This document shows positions 1 through 7,007 of a stretch of 64,000 nt of DNA, one piece after another (positions within the stretch are counted from its first letter, which is position 1; every line of letters begins with the position of its first letter). The notes below the pieces were generated by a model that was not told the origin of the DNA, searched no databases, and worked only from the letters and a program-made list of their open reading frames with translations. This stretch comes from Oryzomonas sagensis (lineage in GTDB: Bacteria > Desulfobacterota > Desulfuromonadia > Geobacterales > Pseudopelobacteraceae), in assembly GCF_008802355.1 (NCBI RefSeq), contig NZ_VZRA01000001.1:1420525-1484524 (forward strand), given 5' to 3'. The position numbers were made by a program, and so were the translations under genes.

Positions 1-980
1 GGGTCGAGGCTGGTGGTCTCCAGGTCGAAGGCGAATTCGCCGGCCTGCTCCAGGGCCGCGGCCAACGCCTCCAACTCCCCGGCCGCGGTGACGGTCCGGT
101 AGCCCTCGCAGGAGAGGGTTGCGTGGCCGGTCAGCTCCTTGATCAGGGTGGTGAAGCCGTACTGTTTGAAAAAGGCGTTCAGGGTCGGGGTGTCCGGTTC
201 CCGGGCGGCCAGTTCGTCCAGGTCGATCTCCAGCGGTACGTTACGCTCGATGGTGGCCAGCTTGCGCGACAGGAGCGCCTGGTCGCGGAATTCCCGAAGT
301 TTTTCGCCGTTCTTTCCCTTGACCTCGCCCGCCCGTTCCAAAAGGGCATCCAGGGTGCCGAACTCCTGAAGCAGTTTGATGGCGGTCTTCTCGCCGATGC
401 CCGGCACGCCGGGGATGTTGTCCGAACTGTCGCCGGCCAGGCCGAGGATATCCGGCACCAGATCAGGCACGACGCCGAAGCGCTCGTTCACCTCGGCCAG
501 GCCTGACCGTTTGTCCTTCATGGTATCCAGCAATGTGACGTTTTCAGTCACAATCTGCATCAGGTCCTTGTCGCCGGTCACCACCACGACCCGGCCGCCA
601 TTGGCGCTGTAACGGGCGGCCAGGGCGCCGATGATGTCGTCCGCCTCGAACCCCTCCAACTCCAGGGCCGGGATGTTGAAAGCGCGTACCACCTCGCGGA
701 TCGGCCCGACCTGCTGGCGCAGGTCATCCGGCATGGCGGCCCGGTTGGCCTTGTATTCCGGGTAGATTTCGGTGCGGAAGGTGATCCTGCCGGCATCGAA
801 GACCACCGCCAGCTGCTTGGGATCATGATCCTTGATCAACTTGAGCAACATCTGAATGAAGCCGTAGATGGCGTTGGTCGGATGGCCGCTGGGAGATGAC
901 AGGTGGCGGATGGCGTAATAAGCCCGGTAGATGTAGGAGGAACCATCGATCAGGTAGAGGGTGTCGTTGGGGCTGTTCAT
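1..980 (-). CDS. polA: DNA polymerase I, N-terminal part (cut by left window edge)
   Basis: DNA polymerase I fills gaps and removes RNA primers in replication and repair. About 326 N-terminal residues are visible; the polymerase domain lies beyond the window. The 5'-3' exonuclease (FEN-type) domain is clear: an early DGSSYIYRAYYA motif, VFDAG, EADDIIGALA, TGDKDLMQI and the helix-hairpin-helix GDSSDNIPGVPGIGEKT. Near the edge FDLETTSLDP begins the 3'-5' exonuclease-like domain, and its acidic D-x-E pair is kept. The ATG at 978-980 overlaps the TGA of the upstream small gene as ATGA, so the two are probably translationally coupled. Identity is secure; only completeness is unknown. Confidence 0.95.
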   Translation of the reverse strand, partial: MNSPNDTLYLIDGSSYIYRAYYAIRHLSSPSGHPTNAIYGFIQMLLKLIKDHDPKQLAVVFDAGRITFRTEIYPEYKANRAAMPDDLRQQVGPIREVVRAFNIPALELEGFEADDIIGALAARYSANGGRVVVVTGDKDLMQIVTENVTLLDTMKDKRSGLAEVNERFGVVPDLVPDILGLAGDSSDNIPGVPGIGEKTAIKLLQEFGTLDALLERAGEVKGKNGEKLREFRDQALLSRKLATIERNVPLEIDLDELAAREPDTPTLNAFFKQYGFTTLIKELTGHATLSCEGYRTVTAAGELEALAAALEQAGEFAFDLETTSLD

Positions 981-1165
981 GGTGAGTTTTTCTCCGCCTG
1001 TTCCCGCGTGAACAGCACAAAGGCCATGCTCGGCCTCCGGCTGGAGTCGCGCATGGCAAACTGCATGCTGTCGAAGCGCCACCCCTTTGCGCTCCATTCG
1101 TTGAGCGTCTCTTCGATGGCCTCTTCGGTAACGGTACCCAGTTCGATCACTTTATAGGTCGGCAT
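977..1165 (-). CDS. small DUF4177-like protein, 62 aa
   Basis: A 62-residue soluble protein that begins MPTYKVIELG and has the pattern L-N-E-W-S-A-K-G-W-R-F. The closest pattern I know is DUF4177, small proteins with a conserved LNexGxxGW core and no assigned function. It has no signal peptide and no cysteine. Its stop overlaps the polA start by four bases (ATGA), so it is probably co-translated with polA. Whether that reflects a repair role or only operon packing cannot be told from sequence. A longer open frame extends upstream, but this ATG starts the recognisable domain. Confidence 0.75.
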   Translation of the reverse strand: MPTYKVIELGTVTEEAIEETLNEWSAKGWRFDSMQFAMRDSSRRPSMAFVLFTREQAEKNSP

Positions 1166-1278
1166 GTTCGTACCTCGGCGTTTTCGGCAATAGTAGCCAA
1201 CGCCGGGCATATCTTCAAGCGGAAACGAAGAAGGCGGCCTGAAAGCCGCCCTCGTTGTGGACTTGATGGTTGGTGTCG

Positions 1279-2058
1279 TTATTGAAAACCGAGCTTGGAG
1301 GATATCTCCTTGGCGGCCTTTGTCACCAGCGGGATGAGTTCCTTTTCCAGGCGTTCGTCCGTGAAGCGCATGGACGGACCGGAGATGCTGACCGCGCCTA
1401 TGATCCGGCGGGTATAGTCGCGGATCGGCGCGCTGACGCACTTGACGCCCACATCCAGTTCCTCGTTGTCGATGGCGTAGCCCTGCTCGGCGATGGTCTT
1501 CAACTGTTTTTTGAGAAGGTCGCGGTCGGTAACGGTATTCTTCGTGTACTGCTTGATCTCTCTGGGCGGGAGGTAGTTTTCCAACTCCTCGTCGCTCATA
1601 TGGGCGATCTGAACCTTGCCCGCGGCGGTGCAGTAGGCCGGCAGCCTTGAGCCGACCCGCGGGACGACGCGGACGGTCATGTCGGTCTCCACCGCATCCA
1701 GGTAGATGATGTTGAAGTCCTTGAGGATCGCCACGTAGGTGGTCTCGTTGCACTCCTTGACCAGGGCTTCCAGAATCGGTTTCGACTGACGCAGAAGGCC
1801 CATTTGGCGGATGAAGGTCTGCCCGAGTTCCAGGGTCTTGAGGCCGAGGCGATAGTTCTCGGTCACACGGTTCTGCTCGATGTAGCCCCGCGCCTCCAGC
1901 GTCGCAAGAAGCCTGAATACGTTGTTTTTATGCAGTTTCAGGCGTTTGCTGAGTTCGGTGACGCCCAACTCGTCCGTTTCGCCGTGGAATTGCTCCAGCA
2001 GGTCAAGGGCGTGGGAGACGGCCTGAATGAGATATTCCGCTTTTTCTTTCTTTGCCAT
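1279..2058 (-). CDS. IclR-family transcriptional regulator
   Basis: A 259-residue IclR-type regulator. Residues about 10-70 form the winged helix-turn-helix (ELSKRLKLHKNNVFRLLATLEARGY). Residues about 85-255 form the IclR effector domain, with the usual ADP... CTAAGK-like segment (AYCTAAGKVQIA) and the CVSAPIRDYTRRIIGAVSISGP block near the end. Full length for the family. It is divergent from the universal stress gene, and the two promoters share their -35 region (2177-2227), so binding there would affect both. The ligand cannot be inferred; no catabolic gene lies beside it. Confidence 0.9.
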   Translation of the reverse strand: MAKKEKAEYLIQAVSHALDLLEQFHGETDELGVTELSKRLKLHKNNVFRLLATLEARGYIEQNRVTENYRLGLKTLELGQTFIRQMGLLRQSKPILEALVKECNETTYVAILKDFNIIYLDAVETDMTVRVVPRVGSRLPAYCTAAGKVQIAHMSDEELENYLPPREIKQYTKNTVTDRDLLKKQLKTIAEQGYAIDNEELDVGVKCVSAPIRDYTRRIIGAVSISGPSMRFTDERLEKELIPLVTKAAKEISSKLGFQ

Positions 2059-2176
2059 GGTCGGTACCCTGTTTCGTTAGAGGTATAATGAAAAAAAGAA
2101 GGAAACAAGATCGTGAAATTTAATGAAAAAATCTAACCTGTTCAAAAAATTGCCAAAAAAACGATGGATCGACATA

Positions 2177-2205
2177 AATGTAGAATAATGTTTTATAATT
2201 GTCAA
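2177..2205 (-). promoter_or_regulatory. sigma70-type promoter for the IclR gene
   Basis: On the minus strand TTGACA (complement of 2200-2205) is followed after 17 bases by TACATT (complement of 2177-2182). This predicts an RNA start near 2170 and a leader of about 110 bases to the IclR ATG. Its -35 box lies on top of the -35 box of the opposite promoter. Confidence 0.6.
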
Positions 2206-2227
2206 GTCCTAAAAATTGCATTATATT
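2199..2227 (+). promoter_or_regulatory. sigma70-type promoter for the universal stress gene
   Basis: TTGTCA at 2199-2204, a 17-base spacer and TATATT at 2222-2227. The expected start near 2234 gives a leader of roughly 58 bases before the ATG at 2292. It overlaps the minus-strand promoter in the -35 region. Confidence 0.65.
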
Positions 2228-2291
2228 CCTAATATGGGGTGAGAAGTCTTCCTCTGACAAAGGGGTATGAATAAAACATGCGGGGTGCGGC

Positions 2292-2747
2292 ATGCTGAAC
2301 CTGAGAAAAAAGATCCTCGTCGCCATCGACGGTTCGCCGCAATCGGATAAGGCGGCCGAAGAAGCGGTCAGACTTGCCGCCGGCAACAAAAGCCAGTTCA
2401 AAAGCCACATCTACGCCATGCTGGTGTTGCCCAACTCCCCGACGTCGACCTACGCCGATTTCGTGCCGTCCGCCCCGGTTACCGAGACGGAACAGTGGGA
2501 CGATCTGCGCCGCCGCATCTTCTACGTCATCGAGAAAAGTGCCTCCGAGCACGATATTCCCCTGGAGATGATCGTCGAGTACGGTGAACCGGCCGAGAAA
2601 CTGATCGAATTTGCCAGGCGCGAGCACATCGATGTGATCGCCATCGGCAGTTCGGGCAAGGGGTTCATCCAGCGCCGCCTCAAGGGGAGCGTTTCCCACC
2701 GCGTGGCAAGCAGCGCCCCCTGCTCCGTGTATATCGTCAGGGGCTGA
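2292..2747 (+). CDS. universal stress protein (UspA family)
   Basis: A 151-residue single-domain Usp protein. It opens with the typical KKILVAIDGSPQSDKA strand-loop. It carries the ATP-binding signature G-x2-G-x9-G-S near residue 117 onward (GSSGKG ... LKGSVSHRV), so it belongs to the nucleotide-binding type. Such proteins are cytoplasmic dimers made under starvation or stress. It is divergent from the IclR gene and has its own promoter. There is only a weak GGGG ahead of the ATG. Its specific role is unknown. Confidence 0.93.
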   Translation: MLNLRKKILVAIDGSPQSDKAAEEAVRLAAGNKSQFKSHIYAMLVLPNSPTSTYADFVPSAPVTETEQWDDLRRRIFYVIEKSASEHDIPLEMIVEYGEPAEKLIEFARREHIDVIAIGSSGKGFIQRRLKGSVSHRVASSAPCSVYIVRG

Positions 2748-2785
2748 TCCCCCCCGGCCGTAAATTATTTTCAGAAAGGTTGTGT

Positions 2786-3583
2786 ATGCTGTTGTTGCGT
2801 TTCGCATGTTGTTTGTTGATCGCCGTTTCTTCCTGGTTTGCCGCCCCTGCCGCTTCCGCCGCCGAAGAGTTCCGCGTTCCGATCCTGCTCTACCACCGCT
2901 TCGGCCCCACGGTTGCCGACGGCATGACCGTCACGACCCCGGTCTTCGCGTCCCATATGAAATACCTGCACGACAACGGTTATACCGTTATTCCGCTCCG
3001 TCGCCTTGTGGACTATTACCGCGGCAAGGCCCCGGCTCCAAAACCGAAATCGGTGGTCATCGTCACGGATGATGCCCATAAATCCGTGTATAGCTACATG
3101 CTGCCCGTTATTCGCACCTATGGCTATCCGGTTACGGTCTTTGCCTACCCTTCCGCCATTTCCAACGCAAAGTACGCCATGACCTGGGAACAGTTGCGGG
3201 AACTGAAGAAGACCGGGCTCTTCGATATCCAGTCCCATACCTACTGGCACCCGAACTTCAAGAAAGAACGGAGAAAGCTCAGCAGCGCGGCCTATGACAA
3301 GTTCGTCACGACACAGCTTGTGAAGTCCAAGGTCAAACTCGAGTCGGAGCTTGGCGCAAAGGTTGACCTGCTCGCCTGGCCTTTCGGCATCTACGACGAT
3401 TACCTGATCAAAAAGGCCGTTGAGGCCGGCTACGTGGCCAGCTTCACCATCGAGCGCCGTCATGCGACGCCCCGCGACCCGATCATGAAACTCCCCCGCT
3501 ACCTGCTGATCAACTCCGACAGCGGCAAGGCGTTCATCCAGCTTATGGAGGGGAATGCCGTCAAACGGAACGTTGTCTACTAG
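2786..3583 (+). CDS. exported polysaccharide deacetylase family protein
   Basis: A protein of about 265 residues with an N-terminal signal peptide ending near PAASA-AEE. It then has a NodB-type fold: VPILLYHRFG, IVTDDAHKS (the metal-binding Asp pair; the usual DDG is DDA here), the zinc motif SHTYWHP, and WPFGIYDD. This pattern is nearest to the PgaB/IcaB branch, which deacetylates N-acetylated sugars at the cell surface; the substrate here is not known. I chose the ATG at 2786 because AAAGG lies six bases upstream; an in-frame TTG at 2780 is less likely. The Gly-to-Ala change in motif 1 could alter activity. Confidence 0.85.
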   Translation: MLLLRFACCLLIAVSSWFAAPAASAAEEFRVPILLYHRFGPTVADGMTVTTPVFASHMKYLHDNGYTVIPLRRLVDYYRGKAPAPKPKSVVIVTDDAHKSVYSYMLPVIRTYGYPVTVFAYPSAISNAKYAMTWEQLRELKKTGLFDIQSHTYWHPNFKKERRKLSSAAYDKFVTTQLVKSKVKLESELGAKVDLLAWPFGIYDDYLIKKAVEAGYVASFTIERRHATPRDPIMKLPRYLLINSDSGKAFIQLMEGNAVKRNVVY

Positions 3584-3589
3584 GCTGCC

Positions 3590-3784
3590 ATGACCGGGGA
3601 AAACGAGAAAAAACATCCCTGTCCCGATTGCACCTGCTGCCAGTGGTGCTCCGACGACCGCTGCCGGCTCTGCCGCAACGGGAGCGCCTGTCGCCGTCGC
3701 AAGCTGTCCCTCGCCGAGCAGATCGCCCTGTATGAATCGCTCAACAAGCCCGCCGGCGGCCCCGGGGCGAACGACAAAGAATGA
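3590..3784 (+). CDS. small cysteine-rich protein, 64 aa
   Basis: A 64-residue protein with eight cysteines packed between residues 11 and 34 (C11, C14, C16, C17, C20, C25, C28, C34). Basic residues and a short helix follow, and the tail is acidic and Gly-rich. The CxxC-like spacing suggests zinc or iron-sulfur binding, but I recognise no family. It starts seven bases after the deacetylase stop and so is probably in the same transcript. Its reading frame is plausible because of the organised cysteine spacing; expression is unproven. Confidence 0.55.
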   Translation: MTGENEKKHPCPDCTCCQWCSDDRCRLCRNGSACRRRKLSLAEQIALYESLNKPAGGPGANDKE

Positions 3785-3953
3785 TACAACCCGTACCGCC
3801 CCTGGTTCCCGGTTGCGGCCGTTGCCGGTATACGGACGTCATCATGTCTGGACGAGGGGCGTCAAGACATTTATAATCAACGCCAGCATGAACGACGACA
3901 TGCCGTGTGGCCTGAACCTCTCTTCCCCGGGCAGGCCGCGCAAAAGGAGCCGT

Positions 3954-4463
3954 ATGCAGCCAACACCCGCTTTGGTCGCGGAAATCATCGACAATCTGCG
4001 GCGCGTATTTCAGGTCGTCAACGAGCAATCCAAGAGGGTTGAACGGGAAACCGGCCTGACGGGCCCGCAGTTGTGGGCAATCAAGGTCATTGCCGAGAAC
4101 GCGCCGATCAAGATATCGGAACTGGCCCGTAGAATGTATCTGCATCCCGCCACGATCGTCGGGATCGTCGACCGGCTTGAAAAGCGGGGGCTCGTTGAGC
4201 GGGAGCGGTGCAGCAAGGACCGGCGGGTGGTGCATGTCGGGCTGACGGACGCTGGCAGGCAGGTTGTGGTGACCTCGCCGGAGGTGGCCCAGGGGCTTCT
4301 CGTCAGGGGGCTGGAAGTCCTGCCCGATGTGGAGTTGCGTACGATTGCGGGTGGTTTCGAGCGGATGGTCAAGATATTGGGTGCTCAGGAGATTCCTCCC
4401 CACCTGCTCCTGTCTCCCGAGGTCAACCTGCCGCGAAACCGGCCGTTGGCCGGTCAGAAATAG
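3954..4463 (+). CDS. MarR-family transcriptional regulator
   Basis: A 169-residue MarR-type winged-helix regulator. Helices around LTGPQLWAIKVI and ISELARRMYLHPATIVGIVDRLEKRGLVER form the DNA-binding core, followed by the wing with KDRRVVHVGLT. The open frame extends about 74 codons upstream, but AAGGAG at 3944-3949 sits four bases from the ATG at 3954, and homologous sequence starts there. The ligand is unknown. A PilZ gene follows 62 bases downstream in the same direction. Confidence 0.88.
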   Translation: MQPTPALVAEIIDNLRRVFQVVNEQSKRVERETGLTGPQLWAIKVIAENAPIKISELARRMYLHPATIVGIVDRLEKRGLVERERCSKDRRVVHVGLTDAGRQVVVTSPEVAQGLLVRGLEVLPDVELRTIAGGFERMVKILGAQEIPPHLLLSPEVNLPRNRPLAGQK

Positions 4464-4525
4464 AGAACGCTTCGAAAGGGGCCGCGGGCATATTTCTTTG
4501 CTGGGACGGCCGTACGGGATGGGGA

Positions 4526-4807
4526 ATGGAGAATACGCGCATCAGCGAACGGATCGAAGCCCCGCTGGATATAAAAGTCACCTGGCCCGCAGCGCAGCAG
4601 GTCAAGCGGGCTGTTACCAGGGACTTCAGCGATAGCGGGGCGTTTGTCCTCGTTGCGTTCGAGCCCCACCCGCCGGTGGATACCGAAATGCACCTGCAAC
4701 TGAACGGATTGGTTCTGGGCAAGGAACCGCCGGTGCTCAAGGCGCGGGTGGTGCGGGTCACGGACGAGGGGGTGGCATTCCGGTTTGTACGGGATGAAGC
4801 GGAGTAA
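4526..4807 (+). CDS. PilZ-domain protein (possible c-di-GMP receptor)
   Basis: A 93-residue single PilZ domain. The N-terminal Arg-containing stretch (ERIEAPLDIKV) and the D-F-S-D-S-G-A-F motif match the (D/N)xSxxG c-di-GMP site. The strand VRVTDEGVAFRFV closes the barrel. The usual RxxxR is only partly kept (one clear Arg), so ligand binding is likely but not certain. It follows the MarR gene and ends at a strong bidirectional hairpin. Geobacter relatives have many PilZ proteins for motility and surface control; a specific target cannot be named. Confidence 0.75.
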   Translation: MENTRISERIEAPLDIKVTWPAAQQVKRAVTRDFSDSGAFVLVAFEPHPPVDTEMHLQLNGLVLGKEPPVLKARVVRVTDEGVAFRFVRDEAE

Positions 4808-4865
4808 GCCTGAAGAGGGCGTTTCGAACGGGAGGGCTGGGGAAACGCCGATAGAGGGAAGACAA

Positions 4866-4901
4866 GCAGAACGGGCGGCTTTCGAGCCGCCCGTTCTGCT
4901 T
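4866..4901. terminator. bidirectional Rho-independent terminator
   Basis: A perfect 15-bp stem (4866-4880 with 4885-4899) closed by a TTCG tetraloop, between the convergent PilZ and proC genes. Short T-rich flanks lie on the plus side. It can serve both genes. Confidence 0.85.
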
Positions 4902-4911
4902 TGCGGAAGGG

Positions 4912-5724
4912 CTATTTTCCCGATAATTCTTTTGAACGTTGGCTGGCGCTGTCCACTGCGTCCATGATAAGACCCCGGAAACGGCCGTTTTCCAAGGTGT
5001 GCAGGCCCGCGATGGTGGTCCCGCCGGGGGATGTCACCTTTTCCCGCAGCAGTGCCGGGTGCTCGCCGGTTTCCGCTGCCATGCGGGCGGAGCCGGCCAC
5101 GGTCTGCACCGCCAACTGGGCGGCCACGTCCCGCGGCAGGCCGTTTTTTACCCCGGCGTCGGCTAAGGCCTCGATGAAGGCAAAGACGTAGCCCGGGCCG
5201 CTGCCGGACAGTCCGGTTACCGCGTCCATCAGCTTTTCCGCGAGGGTGACGACCGTGCCGACCCGGGAGAAAATCTCACGGGCAATCTCCAGATCCTGCT
5301 GCGTGGCTTTTCGGCCGGGGCAGATGGCCGTGGCTGCTGCCTGGATCAGGGCCGGGGTATTGGGCATCACCCGCACGACCCGTGCGCCGTTGTTGAAGCT
5401 TTCCTCGATAAAGCCGGTCGAAATGCCGGCCATGATGGAGATGATCAGTTTGTCCGGCGAGATGACCTGTTCCAGTCCGGCCAGGACACTGGCCGCCACC
5501 TGCGGTTTTACGGCCAGGAGGATGATGTCGGCCCGGCGGGCGATGTCAAGATTTTCTTCGTGGAGTTCCACGCCGTAGGTGCTGGCGAGGAACTCCCTGC
5601 GGAGCGGGGTGGGCTCGGCCACCACGACGGCGGCCGGCGAAAAGCCCCCGGCCAGGAGACCCTTGATGATCGCCTCGGCCATGTTGCCGCCGCCAATGAA
5701 TCCGATAGTCTTTCCGTCAAGCAT
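4912..5724 (-). CDS. proC: pyrroline-5-carboxylate reductase
   Basis: A 270-residue enzyme that reduces 1-pyrroline-5-carboxylate to L-proline with NAD(P)H, the last step of proline synthesis, in the cytoplasm. The N-terminal Rossmann motif is GFIGGGNMAEAI. The family signature VTGLSGSGPGYVFAFIEALADAGVKNGL is in the C-terminal dimerisation domain (split here only by description). It has normal length and a good ribosome site (AAAGGAGAATAACC before ATG). It is the last gene of the leftward hpnJ-hpnK-transporter-proC run, 24 bases after the previous stop, and shares a bidirectional terminator with PilZ. Confidence 0.95.
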   Translation of the reverse strand: MLDGKTIGFIGGGNMAEAIIKGLLAGGFSPAAVVVAEPTPLRREFLASTYGVELHEENLDIARRADIILLAVKPQVAASVLAGLEQVISPDKLIISIMAGISTGFIEESFNNGARVVRVMPNTPALIQAAATAICPGRKATQQDLEIAREIFSRVGTVVTLAEKLMDAVTGLSGSGPGYVFAFIEALADAGVKNGLPRDVAAQLAVQTVAGSARMAAETGEHPALLREKVTSPGGTTIAGLHTLENGRFRGLIMDAVDSASQRSKELSGK

Positions 5725-5748
5725 GGTTATTCTCCTTTGTCGGCGCCA

Positions 5749-6132
5749 CTACTGCGCTCCGCCACTTTTGGTGATCATCATCACCCCGACGCAGACCAGT
5801 GCGGTGCCGGCCCAACGCAGGGGCGTCACGGTTTCATGCAGGAAATACTGGGACAGGAACGCCACCAGCACATAGTTGAGGGCCTGCATGGGGAGCGCCA
5901 CCGACAGGTCCTCCCAGGAAAGCACCGCCAGCCAGAGGAAGAAAAAGATGGCCAGCATGACGGTGCCCATAATGAGCTTGGGGGTGGTCAGCGCCCTGAA
6001 GGCCGCATCCATGATGCCCCGCAGGTTCATGGCCGATATGTCCCCCATCTCCTTCATCCCCTTGGCCAGCAGGATATCGCCCACGGTTCCGGCGCTTACC
6101 GCCATGAACATGATAATCACGGTCTTAAACAT
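5749..6132 (-). CDS. small EamA/SMR-like membrane protein, 127 aa
   Basis: A 127-residue protein with about four hydrophobic helices: an N-terminal helix near VIIMFMAVSAG, LIMGTVMLAIFFFLWLAVL, ALNYVLVAFLSQYFL, and a C-terminal helix with WAGTALVCVGVMMIT. This is the half-size drug/metabolite transporter pattern (EamA or small multidrug resistance type), which works as a dimer in the inner membrane. Its ATG overlaps the hpnK stop by eight bases, so it is co-translated with hopanoid genes. Transport of a hopanoid or lipid precursor is possible but is inference from context only. Confidence 0.7.
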   Translation of the reverse strand: MFKTVIIMFMAVSAGTVGDILLAKGMKEMGDISAMNLRGIMDAAFRALTTPKLIMGTVMLAIFFFLWLAVLSWEDLSVALPMQALNYVLVAFLSQYFLHETVTPLRWAGTALVCVGVMMITKSGGAQ

Positions 6133-6991
6133 ACGGTTTCCTGTCTCCCCGATAATTGGTCAATTCAATTTTTAAAGCAGCAAGTTTCTGTCTGACCTGC
6201 TGGCTGGTGATGGCTGCCAGTTCGTCTTCATGGTGGTAATCCGGCATCCGTCGGGTGATCTCGCTGTCCGGCAGGATGCCGGGATGGAAGTAGATCTCCG
6301 TCAGCCCCCCGTCCAGTCCGTCCAGGATGTTGAGGAGGTACTCCTCGTTCATCCGTCCGGAGTTGAACACCCCCTTGACCTCTCCCGCATGGCGGATACC
6401 CAGCCGTTTCAGCGCCGGCAGGGCCTGGGAGGAGAGTGCCCCGAAAATGATCCGCTCCAGGGCCTTTCCCGCGATGCGCTCACGGTTGAAGGTCAGGTTG
6501 TGCATGAGGCGCTCCCGCGAGAGGCGGAGGCTGGTGATGCCGTAGCGGGGCATCAACTCCCGGAGGAACGCGAATACCGTGGGGTGCAGATGGATATTGA
6601 GGTGGCCGTCGATGTGGGTCACGGGGATGCCGGCATCCTTCACCCGCCCGATTTGGGCCTCGATCTCCCGTCGCAACTGTTTGTACAGCCCCTTGTCGAA
6701 AAAATAGCGCATGCCGGCGGCCACGGGGTTGTCCCTGAAGGCGCCCGCCTCATCCACCAGGCCGGGGATTTCATCGATCGGCAGCACGGCCGAACCCTGG
6801 ACCAGGGTCAGGTGCAGGCCCACCTGCAGGCCGGGATTGCGGTGGGCGATCGCCACCGCTTCGTCGAACGCCGCCCCGCCTGGCATGATCGAGGCGCAGG
6901 TCAGGATGCCGTCGCGCCAGGCCTTCTCCACGGCGGCGTTGACGCCGGGGGAGAGGCCGAAGTCGTCGGAGGTGATGATGAGCTGTTTCAT
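6125..6991 (-). CDS. hpnK: hopanoid biosynthesis deacetylase HpnK (YdjC-like)
   Basis: A 288-residue YdjC/ChbG-type deacetylase. It starts MKQLIITSDDFG, with the metal-binding Asp pair, and has the zinc-site segment HIDGHLNIHLHP in the middle. In known hopanoid pathways HpnK removes the acetyl group from N-acetylglucosaminyl-bacteriohopanetetrol, giving the substrate of HpnJ. The longer frame to 7045 overlaps hpnJ, so the ATG at 6991, 16 bases after the hpnJ stop, is preferred although its ribosome site is weak. Adjacency to hpnJ makes the assignment much firmer than the fold alone. Confidence 0.88.
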   Translation of the reverse strand: MKQLIITSDDFGLSPGVNAAVEKAWRDGILTCASIMPGGAAFDEAVAIAHRNPGLQVGLHLTLVQGSAVLPIDEIPGLVDEAGAFRDNPVAAGMRYFFDKGLYKQLRREIEAQIGRVKDAGIPVTHIDGHLNIHLHPTVFAFLRELMPRYGITSLRLSRERLMHNLTFNRERIAGKALERIIFGALSSQALPALKRLGIRHAGEVKGVFNSGRMNEEYLLNILDGLDGGLTEIYFHPGILPDSEITRRMPDYHHEDELAAITSQQVRQKLAALKIELTNYRGDRKPYV

Positions 6992-7007
6992 GCCGGTGTG
7001 GTCTGCT

